Positions 25,709 through 33,862 of a stretch of 64,000 nt of DNA are shown here, in pieces (the stretch's first letter is position 1; each line of letters begins with the position of its first letter). The translations under genes and the position numbers were made by a program. Below the pieces are notes generated by a model. The model was not told the DNA's origin and searched no databases. It saw only the letters and a list, made by a program, of their open reading frames with translations. The stretch lies in NCBI RefSeq assembly GCF_022811705.1, contig NZ_CP094528.1:1736001-1800000 (forward strand). The letters run 5' to 3'. The stretch is from Agromyces larvae (GTDB lineage: Bacteria > Actinomycetota > Actinomycetes > Actinomycetales > Microbacteriaceae).

Positions 25709-26644
25709 TCAGCGCGCGCCGCGGGTGTTGACGTACAGGGCGTAGACCGAGCTGGTCGCGGTCATGAACAGGCGGTTGAGGCTGCGGCCGCCGAACGCGA
25801 GGTTCGCGCACCGCTCGGGCAGGTCGATCGCGCCGATGAGGGTGCCGTCGGGTGCGAAGACCCGCACGCCGTCGAGCCCCTCGCCGCCGCTCCAGCCGCA
25901 CCACAGGTTGCCGTCCTCGTCGAGGCGCAGACCGTCGGGGATGCCGTCGCCGGCATCGACGAACACCCGCTGACCCGACAGACGCCCGGCCTCGAGGTCG
26001 ACGTCGAACGCGACGATGCGGCGCCGCGGCCGCGACCTCGACTCGACGACGTAGAGGGTGCGTTCGTCGGGCGAGAACGCGAGCCCGTTGGGGTACGCGA
26101 GGTCGGCGACGGCGTCGAGCGACCCGTCGGGGGCGACGCGGTAGAGGTGCGTCGGCAGCTCGGATTCGGCCCGGAACCCCTCGTAGTCGCCCAGGATCCC
26201 GAACGCCGGGTCGCTGAACCAGACCGCGCCGTCGCTCGACACGACGACGTCGTTGGGCGAGTTCAGCCGATGCCCGTCGTAGCTGTCGGCGAGCACGGTG
26301 CGGGTGCCGTCGTACTCGGTCCGCGTGACCCGGCGGGTGCCGTGCTCGCAGGTCACGAGCCGCCCGGCGGTGTCGCGGGTGTTGCCGTTCGAGTAGTCCG
26401 ACGGCGTGCGGAACACGGTCGTCTCGCCGGTGGCCTCGTCCCAGCGCAGGATCCGGTCGCCCGGCACATCGCTCCAGAAGAGGCTCCGCTGGTCGCCGAA
26501 CCACACCGGGCCCTCGGCCCAGCGGCAGCCCGTGGCGATGCGCTCGACCTTCGCGAGCCCGAGCACGTAGGGGCGGAACCGCTCGTCGACCACGCGCACG
26601 GCGGGGTCGGGAAGTCGCCGGGCCGGGCGCCAGTCGTCGCTCAT
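25709..26644 (-). CDS. SMP-30/gluconolactonase family lactonase
   Basis: 311 residues forming a six-bladed propeller. AEGPVW (metal Glu), LNSPNDVVV (metal Asn), YPNGLAFSPDERTLYVVES, and GIPDGLRLDEDGNLWCGW (metal Asp) are the family signature. Hydrolyses aldonolactones made by the dehydrogenases of the same unit. The ATG at 26644 overlaps the aldolase stop by four bases and has GAGGAG upstream. No signal peptide, so cytoplasmic. Confidence 0.88.
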   Translation of the reverse strand: MSDDWRPARRLPDPAVRVVDERFRPYVLGLAKVERIATGCRWAEGPVWFGDQRSLFWSDVPGDRILRWDEATGETTVFRTPSDYSNGNTRDTAGRLVTCEHGTRRVTRTEYDGTRTVLADSYDGHRLNSPNDVVVSSDGAVWFSDPAFGILGDYEGFRAESELPTHLYRVAPDGSLDAVADLAYPNGLAFSPDERTLYVVESRSRPRRRIVAFDVDLEAGRLSGQRVFVDAGDGIPDGLRLDEDGNLWCGWSGGEGLDGVRVFAPDGTLIGAIDLPERCANLAFGGRSLNRLFMTATSSVYALYVNTRGAR

Positions 26645-27453
26645 GGGGTGCTCCTCGATCGGTCGGAGTGCGGCGTGGACTCGAGCGGCGTGAGCTCGAG
26701 CGCCGCGAACAACGCGTCGACGCCGAGCTGCACGATCGACGTGTCGCTCGCGACGCCGGCGAACGCGATGCCCTGCCGCACCCGTTCGCGGGCCTCGTCG
26801 AGCCGCAGGGTCAGGTACCCGGCCGGCATGCCGAGCTCGGCGAGCCGGGCGAACGCGCCGTCGACGGCGGCCTGCACGTCGGGATGGCCGGCGTCGCCCG
26901 GGTGCCCCATCGAGGCCGCGAGGTCGCTCGGGCCGATGAACACGGCGTCGACGCCCGGCACCGCGGCGATCGCGTCGAGGTTCGCCAGCCCCTCGGCGGT
27001 CTCGAGCTGCACGATGACGCACAGCTCGGCCGCCGCGGCCCGCAGGTAGCCGCGGTCGCGGCCGTAGCCGGCCGCGCGGGTGATGCCCGAGACGCCGCGG
27101 ATGCCCTCAGGCGGATACCTCGTGGATGCCACGGCGAGCGCCGCGGCATCCGCCGTGCCGATCGAGGGGAACAGCAGCGTGCGCGCGCCGATGTCGAGCA
27201 GCCGCTTGACGAGCACCGGGTCGTTCCAGGTCGGCCGCACGATGGCCTCGGCGTGCGCGGCGTCGAGCACCCGCAGCCGGTCGAGCACGCCGGCCGGATC
27301 GGTCGGCGCGTGCTCGGTGTCGATCACGATCCAGTCGAACCCGCGTGCGGCGAGCAGCTCGACGAGCGAAGTGTCGGCCATGGTCGCGAAGATGCCGACC
27401 TGCCGCTCGCCGGCCAGCAGCCGTCGCTTGAACTCGTTGACGGGCGGGTTCAC
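26641..27453 (-). CDS. HpcH/HpaI family class II aldolase
   Basis: 270 residues. DWIVIDTEHAPTD (metal/phosphate region), IVRPTWNDPVLVKRLLDIGA, VIVQLETAEGLANLDAIAAVPGVDAVFIGPSDLAASMG (metal Glu and Asp) match the family that reversibly adds pyruvate to aldehydes, such as 2-keto-3-deoxy-sugar-acid aldolases. GTG at 27453 follows GAGGGGG. In unit C it would cleave a 2-keto-3-deoxy acid into pyruvate and an aldehyde; the acid is unknown. Confidence 0.85.
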   Translation of the reverse strand: MNPPVNEFKRRLLAGERQVGIFATMADTSLVELLAARGFDWIVIDTEHAPTDPAGVLDRLRVLDAAHAEAIVRPTWNDPVLVKRLLDIGARTLLFPSIGTADAAALAVASTRYPPEGIRGVSGITRAAGYGRDRGYLRAAAAELCVIVQLETAEGLANLDAIAAVPGVDAVFIGPSDLAASMGHPGDAGHPDVQAAVDGAFARLAELGMPAGYLTLRLDEARERVRQGIAFAGVASDTSIVQLGVDALFAALELTPLESTPHSDRSRSTP

Positions 27454-27477
27454 CGCATCCCCCTCACAGCGGCCCCC

Positions 27478-28245
27478 TCACCGCGGCAGCGGCTTCAGGC
27501 TCGTGAGGCCGCCGTCGATCGCGAGCACGCTGCCCACGATCGAGGTGGCGTCCGCGTCCGACAGGTAGAGCACCCCGCGCGCGACCTCCTCGGGGCGCAC
27601 CATGACACCGGTGGGCTGGCGCTCATCGTAGGCGCGACGCTGTGCGCCCGGGTCGGGAGCCGCCTCGATGAGCGCGCCGATGAGGGGTGTGTCCACGGTG
27701 CCGGGTGCCACGCAGTTCACGCGGATGCCCTCGTCGACGAGGTCGGCGGCCATCGCGCGCGACATCGCCTCGACGGCGCCCTTCGTGCCGGCGTAGAGCA
27801 CCCGCCGCTTGAGCCCGGTGCGCACGGTGCACGACCCCATGAGCGTGATGCTCGCGGCCTCCGACCGGCGCAACCACGGCAGCGCGGCGCGCGTGACGCG
27901 CACCATTCCCAGCACGTTGACGTCGTACACCCGTGTCCAGTCGGCGAGCTCGCCGTCGGTCACGGTCGCCGGGTAGCTCACGCCCGCGTTGCTCACGAGC
28001 ACGTCGATGCGGCCGTGGCGCGCGCCGAAGGCGGCAACGGATGCCTCGATGCCGGCGTCGTCCGTGACATCCGCCTCGATCGGCTCGGCGCCGGCGGGCA
28101 CGTCGGCGACGGCGCGGTCGAGCGCGCCGACGATCGCCCCGGTCTCGAGGAATGCCGTCGCGATCGCCCGGCCGATGCCCGCGCCCGCCCCCGTGACGAG
28201 CACGACCCGGCCGGCGTTGCGCGGCACCATCGCTCCGTCGCTCAT
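27478..28245 (-). CDS. Short-chain dehydrogenase/reductase
   Basis: 255 residues. Cofactor motif TGAGAGIGRAI (about 18-28), NAGVSYP, MGSCTVRTG and YAGTKGAVEAM give the S/Y/K catalytic set, and APGTVDTPLIG follows. Residue D43 in ALDRAV after beta-2 suggests NAD(H). Probably oxidises a sugar, sugar acid or 2-keto-3-deoxy acid. It overlaps the upstream oxidoreductase stop (ATGA) and precedes the aldolase by 24 bases. Confidence 0.87.
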   Translation of the reverse strand: MSDGAMVPRNAGRVVLVTGAGAGIGRAIATAFLETGAIVGALDRAVADVPAGAEPIEADVTDDAGIEASVAAFGARHGRIDVLVSNAGVSYPATVTDGELADWTRVYDVNVLGMVRVTRAALPWLRRSEAASITLMGSCTVRTGLKRRVLYAGTKGAVEAMSRAMAADLVDEGIRVNCVAPGTVDTPLIGALIEAAPDPGAQRRAYDERQPTGVMVRPEEVARGVLYLSDADATSIVGSVLAIDGGLTSLKPLPR

Positions 28246-29261
28246 GCGCGCGCCTGCAGCGCCTCGATGATGCGGATCGGCTCGATGGCATCGCGCGGGT
28301 CGACGGGCATCGCCCCGCCGGTCTCGAGCGCGGCGGCGACGCCGCGGTAGAACTCGCGGTACCCGCCGCGCTCGGTCGGCACGGGCGAGGTCTCACCGTC
28401 GCGTCCCAGGCGGCCGTCGGCGTCGGGCGGCGTCACGCCGTAGCCGTCGTCGAGCGGGCTCATGCCGCCGGCGAGCTGCGCCTCCTGCGGGTCGAGCCCC
28501 CACTTCGTGTAGGCCGAGTCGCTGCCGAGCACCCGGAACCGGAACCCGCGCTGCGCGACGAGGCTCGCCATCGCGAGGTGGCTGCGCACACCGGAGGCGT
28601 GGGTAAGCGCGATGAAGGCGTCGTCGTCGTTCACGCCGCCGTCGCGGCGCACGTCGAGCTCGCCGTAGACGTCGGCGATGGGACCGAACAGCCGGATCGC
28701 CTGGTCGATCAGGTGCGAGCCGAGGTCGTAGGCGACCCCGCCGCCCTCGGCGCCCGGGGTGCCCGACTTCCATTCGGGCCGCGGCCGCGAACTGATCCAC
28801 TCGAAGCGCGATTCGAAGCGCCACACGTCGCCGAGCTCGCCGGTCTCGACGAGCCGGCGCACGGTGAGGAAGTCGCCGTCCCAGCGCCGGTTCTGGAACA
28901 CGGTCAGCGGCACGCCGCGCGACTCGGCCGTGGACACCAGCTGCTCGGCGTCGTCGGCGCGCACCGCGAGCGGCTTGTCGACGACGGTCGCGAACCCGGC
29001 CTCGATGAAGCGCGTGGCGAGCTCGAGGTGCCTGGGCGTGGGGGCCGCGACGACCACGAGGTCGAGGTCGTCGCGCGACAGCAGCTCCGAGGCATCCGGA
29101 ACGATCTCGGCGCCCGGATGCCTGCGTGAGGCGTCCGCCGCCCGCTCGGGATCGCTCGTGACGATCGCCGCGAGCTCGAGCGCCGGCTCGGCCGCGATCA
29201 GCGGGCCGTGGAAGACGCGGCCGGCGAGCCCGAACCCGATGAGTCCCACCCGGCGAGCCAT
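28242..29261 (-). CDS. Gfo/Idh/MocA family oxidoreductase
   Basis: 339 residues. VGLIGFGLAGRVFHGPLI, LVVVAAPTPRHLELATRFIEAGFATVVDKPLAV (here DKP, not EKP) and VAYDLGSHLIDQAIRLFG are the family marks; DGDFLTVRRLV and the C-terminal YREFYRGVAAALETGG are typical of the subgroup acting on polyols and inositols. Its ATG shares one base with the upstream stop (TGATG). Adjacent to a second, longer member of the same family. Confidence 0.8.
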   Translation of the reverse strand: MARRVGLIGFGLAGRVFHGPLIAAEPALELAAIVTSDPERAADASRRHPGAEIVPDASELLSRDDLDLVVVAAPTPRHLELATRFIEAGFATVVDKPLAVRADDAEQLVSTAESRGVPLTVFQNRRWDGDFLTVRRLVETGELGDVWRFESRFEWISSRPRPEWKSGTPGAEGGGVAYDLGSHLIDQAIRLFGPIADVYGELDVRRDGGVNDDDAFIALTHASGVRSHLAMASLVAQRGFRFRVLGSDSAYTKWGLDPQEAQLAGGMSPLDDGYGVTPPDADGRLGRDGETSPVPTERGGYREFYRGVAAALETGGAMPVDPRDAIEPIRIIEALQARA

Positions 29262-30487
29262 CAGTGCACCGCCTCGACGGCATCGGCCGGCGACCGATCG
29301 AGCGCGATGCGCGCGCCGATCTCCCCGCCGACGGGAATGCCGCGCGGCCCGGTCCAGGCCGCGATGATGCGCTGGCAGTCGACGATGTCGGCCCGCCCGC
29401 CCGCGAGGCCGCTGCGCGGCTCGGCGCCGTCGCGCACCATCGCCGCGAACGCCTCGAGCTGCGTCTCGAACGCCTCGGTGACGCTGCGGCGGATCACCCG
29501 GCGCTCGGCGCCGTCGTCGAGGGTCGAGACCGTCAGCTCGGTGGGCGCGTGCAGCAGGTAGGGCGAGGGGAAGACCAGCTCGAGCACGCCCGCGCCGTGG
29601 ATGACGCGCACCGTCTCGCGGTACGCCGGGAAGTCGGGCAGGTAGTGCCACGCCAGCCGGAACCGCCCGCCGTTCTCGAGGATGCCCGACGCCGCGACCT
29701 GCGGCGGCACCTCGCCCATCGAGCGCCGGTCGCGCGAGATGTCGCGCACCTGCGAAGCCGACGACTGCCGCCACACGTCGGCGTGCTCGACGGCCACGGG
29801 GATCGTGCCGAGGCTGCGCATCACCGAGAGGTCGTGCGCGAGGCTGCCGACCAGGGGCACCCGGTAGGTGCGCCAGACGTCGAGGTCGGCCTCGCCGACC
29901 GCGATGCGACGCAGGCGGTCGTCCTCGGCCTCCTGCGCGGCCACGACCTCGGCGGGCGGCGGCGAGGACGGGGTGACGATGCGGGCGATCGCGAGCTGGG
30001 GTGCGCTCGGCGGATGCAGCACGGTCACCTCGACGCTGCGCACGTCGTCGAGCTGCGCCACCAGCTCGGATGCCGCGATGACCGCCGGGTCGTACTGCTT
30101 CATGTAGCCCAGCAGGATCGCCGGCCGGCCGGCCGGCTCGGCCGCGAGCAGCGCGTCGACCTCGGCGACGGTGTAGGCGAGCGGCTTCTCGCAGAACACC
30201 GGCAGCCCGGCCCGCCAGGCCTGCAGCACGGGCTCGGCGTGCGAGCCGCGCGAGAGGATCATGACCGCGTCGAGGCCGCCGGCAGCGAGCATGTCCTCGT
30301 AGGCGGTGAACCGGCGCGCCGGGGCGATGCCGAACCGGTCGCCCATCGCGTTGACGAGTTCGGCCGAGAGGTCGCAGATCGCCGCGATCTCGAAGAGGTC
30401 GGGCCGCCGCGCGAGCAGCGGCAGGTGCACGGCCTGCGCGACCGCGCCGACGCCGAGCACGCCCACTCGCACGCGGTCGCCGCTCAT
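29261..30487 (-). CDS. Gfo/Idh/MocA family protein with a long insertion
   Basis: 408 residues. VGVLGVGAVAQAVHLPLLARR, AVMILSRGSHAEPVLQAWRAGLPVFCEKPLAY, and VPLVGSLAHDLSVMRSLG are recognisable, but a charged segment of about 45 residues (from HPPSAPQLAIARI to EADLDVWRTY) separates the EKP part from the histidine motif, unlike the other family members here. The longer type includes NAD-dependent glycosidases as well as dehydrogenases. ATG at 30487 overlaps the zinc dehydrogenase stop. Function not assigned. Confidence 0.75.
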   Translation of the reverse strand: MSGDRVRVGVLGVGAVAQAVHLPLLARRPDLFEIAAICDLSAELVNAMGDRFGIAPARRFTAYEDMLAAGGLDAVMILSRGSHAEPVLQAWRAGLPVFCEKPLAYTVAEVDALLAAEPAGRPAILLGYMKQYDPAVIAASELVAQLDDVRSVEVTVLHPPSAPQLAIARIVTPSSPPPAEVVAAQEAEDDRLRRIAVGEADLDVWRTYRVPLVGSLAHDLSVMRSLGTIPVAVEHADVWRQSSASQVRDISRDRRSMGEVPPQVAASGILENGGRFRLAWHYLPDFPAYRETVRVIHGAGVLELVFPSPYLLHAPTELTVSTLDDGAERRVIRRSVTEAFETQLEAFAAMVRDGAEPRSGLAGGRADIVDCQRIIAAWTGPRGIPVGGEIGARIALDRSPADAVEAVH

Positions 30488-31554
30488 CGGTCGGCCTCGC
30501 TCTCGAGGCCGAACGGCATGCGCAGCACCGACTTGATGTGCTCGCCGCGCTGCATGGCGCCGAACGCCGTCTCCCACTCCTCGACGGGGTAGGCGCCGCC
30601 GATGATCGATTCGGGGTGCAGTCGCCCCGCGGCGAAGAGACGCAGCACGGCCTCCCACGTCGACCAGGTGTGCGAGTAGCAGCCGTACAGCGTCGCGGCC
30701 TTCTTGACGAGCGGGTCGAGCGTGAAGCCGAGCGGCTGCGGGCCCCAGCCGACCTTGGCGATCTCGCCGCCGGGGCGCACGAGTTGCATGCTCTGCTGCA
30801 GCGCGGCGCTCACCCCGGTCGCGTCGACGACGACGTCGGCCCCCAGGCCGTCGTGCAGGCGGCCGATGAGCTCGGCCGGGTCCTCGCTCGTGATGTCGAC
30901 GACGTGGTCGGCGCCGAGCTCGCTCGCCCGAGCGAGGCGGTGCGCGTCGACCGAGGTGCCGAGCACCGCGGTCGTGCCCGCTCCTGCGAGCACCGCCAGC
31001 TGCAGCGCGTTGATGCCGATCGCGCCGGCGCCCTGGATCACGACGAGCGCGCCGGGCTTGACGCCGACCCGCTCGATGAGCGCGTTGTACGCCACGGCGT
31101 AGGGCTCGGTCATCGCGGCGGCGGCGAAGCTCACGCCGTCGGGGATGCGGTGCAGCACCCGGGGCTCGGCGACGACGTATTCGGCCATCGCCCCGTCGCG
31201 CTTGAGCCCGTAGCCCTCGCGGAACGGGCAGAGGTTGTATCGGCCGGCGCGGCAGAGCGCGCACACGCCGCAGATGCTCGCGGCGGTCTCGCACACGACG
31301 CGGTCGCCGACGACCCAGCCCTCGACATCGGGGCCGACCGCGGCGATGACGCCGGCCGACTCGTGACCGAGCGTGACCGGCAGGATGCCGACCGAGCTCT
31401 TCGACTGGGAGTCGTGCCACATGTGGATGTCGGATCCGCACACCCCGACGGTGTGCACGCGCACGAGCACCTCGCTCGGCCCCGCCTCGGGAGCGGCGAC
31501 GTCGCGCACCTCGAGCGCGCCGTCCTCGTTCGCGTACTTGACCAGTGCCCTCAC
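30484..31554 (-). CDS. Zinc-dependent medium-chain dehydrogenase (polyol/sugar type)
   Basis: 356 residues. GVCGSDIHMW (catalytic Zn Cys), GHESAGVI (Zn His-Glu), the four structural-zinc cysteines in CGVCALCRAGRYNLCP, and GAGAIGINALQLA (cofactor). The sorbitol/threonine dehydrogenase branch is likely. GTG at 31554 is preferred over GTG at 31569 because GGAAGGA lies about six bases before it. It is first in unit C, reading from the divergent control region shared with unit D. Confidence 0.88.
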   Translation of the reverse strand: MRALVKYANEDGALEVRDVAAPEAGPSEVLVRVHTVGVCGSDIHMWHDSQSKSSVGILPVTLGHESAGVIAAVGPDVEGWVVGDRVVCETAASICGVCALCRAGRYNLCPFREGYGLKRDGAMAEYVVAEPRVLHRIPDGVSFAAAAMTEPYAVAYNALIERVGVKPGALVVIQGAGAIGINALQLAVLAGAGTTAVLGTSVDAHRLARASELGADHVVDITSEDPAELIGRLHDGLGADVVVDATGVSAALQQSMQLVRPGGEIAKVGWGPQPLGFTLDPLVKKAATLYGCYSHTWSTWEAVLRLFAAGRLHPESIIGGAYPVEEWETAFGAMQRGEHIKSVLRMPFGLESEADR

Positions 31555-31633
31555 CTGGGATCCTTCCACTCTGAAGAAAGTCGTGCTGCACGATGCACTG
31601 CCGCACCTGCGGCGCCCGCACCAAGGAAGTTAC

Positions 31634-31676
31634 ATTCTAATCAAAGTTTGTCACTTTGCGCTCATTCTTGTAGCGT
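31634..31676. promoter_or_regulatory. Divergent promoter/operator between units C and D
   Basis: Plus strand: TTGTCA (31648-31653) and TAGCGT (31671-31676), 17 bases apart, for unit D. CAAAGT-TTGTC-ACTTTG (31642-31658) is an inverted repeat over that -35. Minus strand: TAGAAT (31634-31639) is a likely -10 for unit C. The stretch is unusually AT-rich for this window. No regulator gene is adjacent; the DeoR of unit E is one candidate. Confidence 0.6.
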
Positions 31677-31707
31677 GAGGTCAGCCGCTCGCCGACGAGG
31701 AGGAACC

Positions 31708-32655
31708 GTGCGCATCGCAGCATTTCCGAAGGGGTACCTCGAGGCTATGGTGCTGCGGCGCACGAAGTCCGTCTACGAGTGGATCGACGAGGCACGGGCG
31801 CTCGGCGTCGACGGCCTCGAACTGCACTCGGGCTTCCTCTGGTCGACCGAGCCCGGCGAGATCGCGCGCCTCGACGACGCGATCCGCGCCGCGAGCTTCG
31901 AGATGCCGATGATGTGCGCCTCGCCCGACTTCACCCATCCCGACGCGGACGAGCGCGCTCGCGAGCACGACCGGCAAGCCGAGCTCATGCGCATCACCGC
32001 CGAGCTCGGCGGTCCGGGTGCCACCTGCCGTGTGCTGAGCGGCCAGGCCCACCCCGGCGTCGCGGTCGACGACGGCGTCGCGTGGGCGGTCGAGGCGATC
32101 ACGTCGCTCCTGCCGCTCGCCGCCGAGCTCGGCATCCTGCTCGCCATCGAGAACCACTACAAGGCCAGCACCTGGCAGTACCCCGAGTTCGCGCAGCGGC
32201 CCGAGGTGTTCCGCCGCATCGTCGACGCCATCGACGACCGGGTGCACTTCGGCGTGCAGTTCGACCCGTCGAACGCGATCACGGCCGGCGTCGACTCCGC
32301 CGACTTCCTCGCGAGCGTGGTCGACCGGGTCGTCACGATGCAGGCGTCCGACCGATTCCTCGAGGCCGGTACGACGCTCGACGATCTGCGCCTGGCCGAC
32401 GGCACCATCGGCTACTCCCCCGCGCTCGCACACGGGGTCATCGGGCAGGGCCTCAACGACTACGACCGCATCTTCACCACGCTCACAGGCGCCGGCTACG
32501 ACGGCTGGATCTCGATCGAGGACGGCGTCAACGGCTTCGACGAGCTCGCGGCCTCGGCCGAATTCCTCATCGAGGCGCGCGACCGCTGGTTCGGCGGCTC
32601 GCACGACGTGCGGGTCGCCTCGCTCGAGGCGGCTCGGGCGGCAGCGGTCGGATGA
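31708..32655 (+). CDS. Sugar phosphate isomerase/epimerase-like TIM barrel protein
   Basis: 315 residues. MPMMCASPDFTHPD, LLAIENHYKASTWQYPEF (metal Glu), HFGVQFDPSNAITAG (Asp), MQASDRFL and WISIEDGVNG (Glu) outline the xylose-isomerase-like active site. Opens with RIAAFPKGYLEAMVLRR, a form common in carbohydrate clusters of actinobacteria. GTG at 31708 has GGAGGAAC upstream. First gene of unit D. A candidate for isomerising an unphosphorylated sugar, including sulfoquinovose, but this is inference only. Confidence 0.75.
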   Translation: MRIAAFPKGYLEAMVLRRTKSVYEWIDEARALGVDGLELHSGFLWSTEPGEIARLDDAIRAASFEMPMMCASPDFTHPDADERAREHDRQAELMRITAELGGPGATCRVLSGQAHPGVAVDDGVAWAVEAITSLLPLAAELGILLAIENHYKASTWQYPEFAQRPEVFRRIVDAIDDRVHFGVQFDPSNAITAGVDSADFLASVVDRVVTMQASDRFLEAGTTLDDLRLADGTIGYSPALAHGVIGQGLNDYDRIFTTLTGAGYDGWISIEDGVNGFDELAASAEFLIEARDRWFGGSHDVRVASLEAARAAAVG

Positions 32656-32714
32656 CCCGGGCCCGGGACATCCGCATCACCGACGCTCCACCCCAGACGA
32701 AGGGAACCATCCGC

Positions 32715-33443
32715 ATGGCACGCCGCATCCGGGGCCTGCAGCGATCCGACCTCGAGTTCGGCATCGTGCAGGTCTCGCTCGACCTGAAGCACCTCGACGA
32801 CGCGCTGCGCATGGCCGCGATCGCGATGGAGGCCGGAGCCGACTGGCTCGAGATCGGCACGCCGCTCGCGATGGCCGAGGGCGCCCACGCGGTGCGGAGG
32901 CTCCGCGCCGAGTACCCCGACACGCCGCTCGTCGCCGACCTGAAGATCATGGACGGCGGGTACGGCGAGGCGCGCATGTACGCCGAGGCCGGCGCCGACG
33001 CCGTCGTCGTGATGTCGCGCGCCCACGACGCGACGATCCAGCGGGTGTGCGAGGCGGGCGCCGACTTCGACGTGCTCGTCATGGGCGACGACATCGCCGC
33101 ACCGGACCGGGTCGCCGAGGCGCGCCGGCTCGAGGCGCTCGGCGTCGGCATGGTGCTGCACCACATCGGGCACGACCACCGGGGCATGCACCCCGAGCTG
33201 CGGCTCTCGCCGCTCACCGACCTGCCCGCCATCGTCGCCGCCACGACCGTGCCGGTGCAGGCGGTCGGCGGCCTCAGCATCGACCAGGCGGTCAGCTGCC
33301 CGACGATCGGCGCGGGCGTCGTCGTCTTCGGGGCGCCCCTCGCGATCAGCGACGAGGTCGGCTTCACGATCAACGAGGGCGACATGCCGAAGATCCTCGC
33401 CGACGCGATCGCGCGCGTGCACGAGACGCCGGTGGCACGATGA
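32715..33443 (+). CDS. Orotidine-5'-phosphate decarboxylase-fold protein (HUMPS/3-hexulose-6-phosphate synthase-like)
   Basis: 242 residues. FGIVQVSLDLKHLDDALRMA, ADWLEIGTPLAMAEG, then VADLKIMDGG giving the D-x-K-x-x-D motif of the OMPDC suprafamily, and PVQAVGGLSIDQA for the phosphate. Members decarboxylate 3-keto-gulonate 6-phosphate or join formaldehyde to ribulose 5-phosphate. An in-frame ATG at 32652 overlaps the previous stop, but ATG at 32715 with AAGGGA nine bases upstream begins at the usual point, so it is preferred. With a DUF1537 kinase in unit C, a keto-acid-phosphate decarboxylase role is plausible. Confidence 0.72.
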   Translation: MARRIRGLQRSDLEFGIVQVSLDLKHLDDALRMAAIAMEAGADWLEIGTPLAMAEGAHAVRRLRAEYPDTPLVADLKIMDGGYGEARMYAEAGADAVVVMSRAHDATIQRVCEAGADFDVLVMGDDIAAPDRVAEARRLEALGVGMVLHHIGHDHRGMHPELRLSPLTDLPAIVAATTVPVQAVGGLSIDQAVSCPTIGAGVVVFGAPLAISDEVGFTINEGDMPKILADAIARVHETPVAR

Positions 33444-33456
33444 CGGCGGTGGCCTC

Positions 33457-33846
33457 GTGAGCTTCGTCCGCCTCCACCACTCGGCGTTCGCCCACCCGGT
33501 CGGCGCCGAAGACGCCGCGCGCGCGTTCTACGTCGGCGTGCTGGGTCTCGTCGAGGTGCCCAAGCCCGAGACCATGGACCGCAGCCGCGGCGCCTGGTTC
33601 CGCTCCGAGCCCGATGCGGTCGGCGGGTCGTCGGGCATCGAGATCCACGCCATCCCCGATCCCGAGTTCGCACCGAACGCCGAGAGCCACCCCGCGATCC
33701 TCGTCGACGACCTCGACGCGCTCGCGGCGCGGTTCGCCGAGCACGGCATCGCGGTCGAGCCCGACGACCGGTTCCCCGGCCACCGCCGATTCCACGCCCG
33801 CGATCCGTTCGGCAACCGACTCGAGTTCCTGGAGGCACTGCGATGA
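33457..33846 (+). CDS. VOC (glyoxalase/bleomycin resistance) family protein
   Basis: 129 residues. VRLHHSAFAHPV, GIEIHAIPDP and RRFHARDPFGNRLEFLEAL give the two beta-alpha-beta-beta-beta halves and metal-binding H and E positions. It may be a metal-dependent isomerase or epimerase, or a resistance-type binding protein; nothing narrows the substrate. GTG at 33457 starts 13 bases after the decarboxylase-like gene, in unit D. Confidence 0.75.
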   Translation: MSFVRLHHSAFAHPVGAEDAARAFYVGVLGLVEVPKPETMDRSRGAWFRSEPDAVGGSSGIEIHAIPDPEFAPNAESHPAILVDDLDALAARFAEHGIAVEPDDRFPGHRRFHARDPFGNRLEFLEALR

Positions 33847-33862
33847 ATCTGGAGACGCACCG

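Noticed and set aside
33440-33459. Six-codon ORF (MTAVAS) between the decarboxylase-like and VOC genes
   Set aside because: Too short and without a signal of its own; the VOC GTG at 33457 is the better reading.
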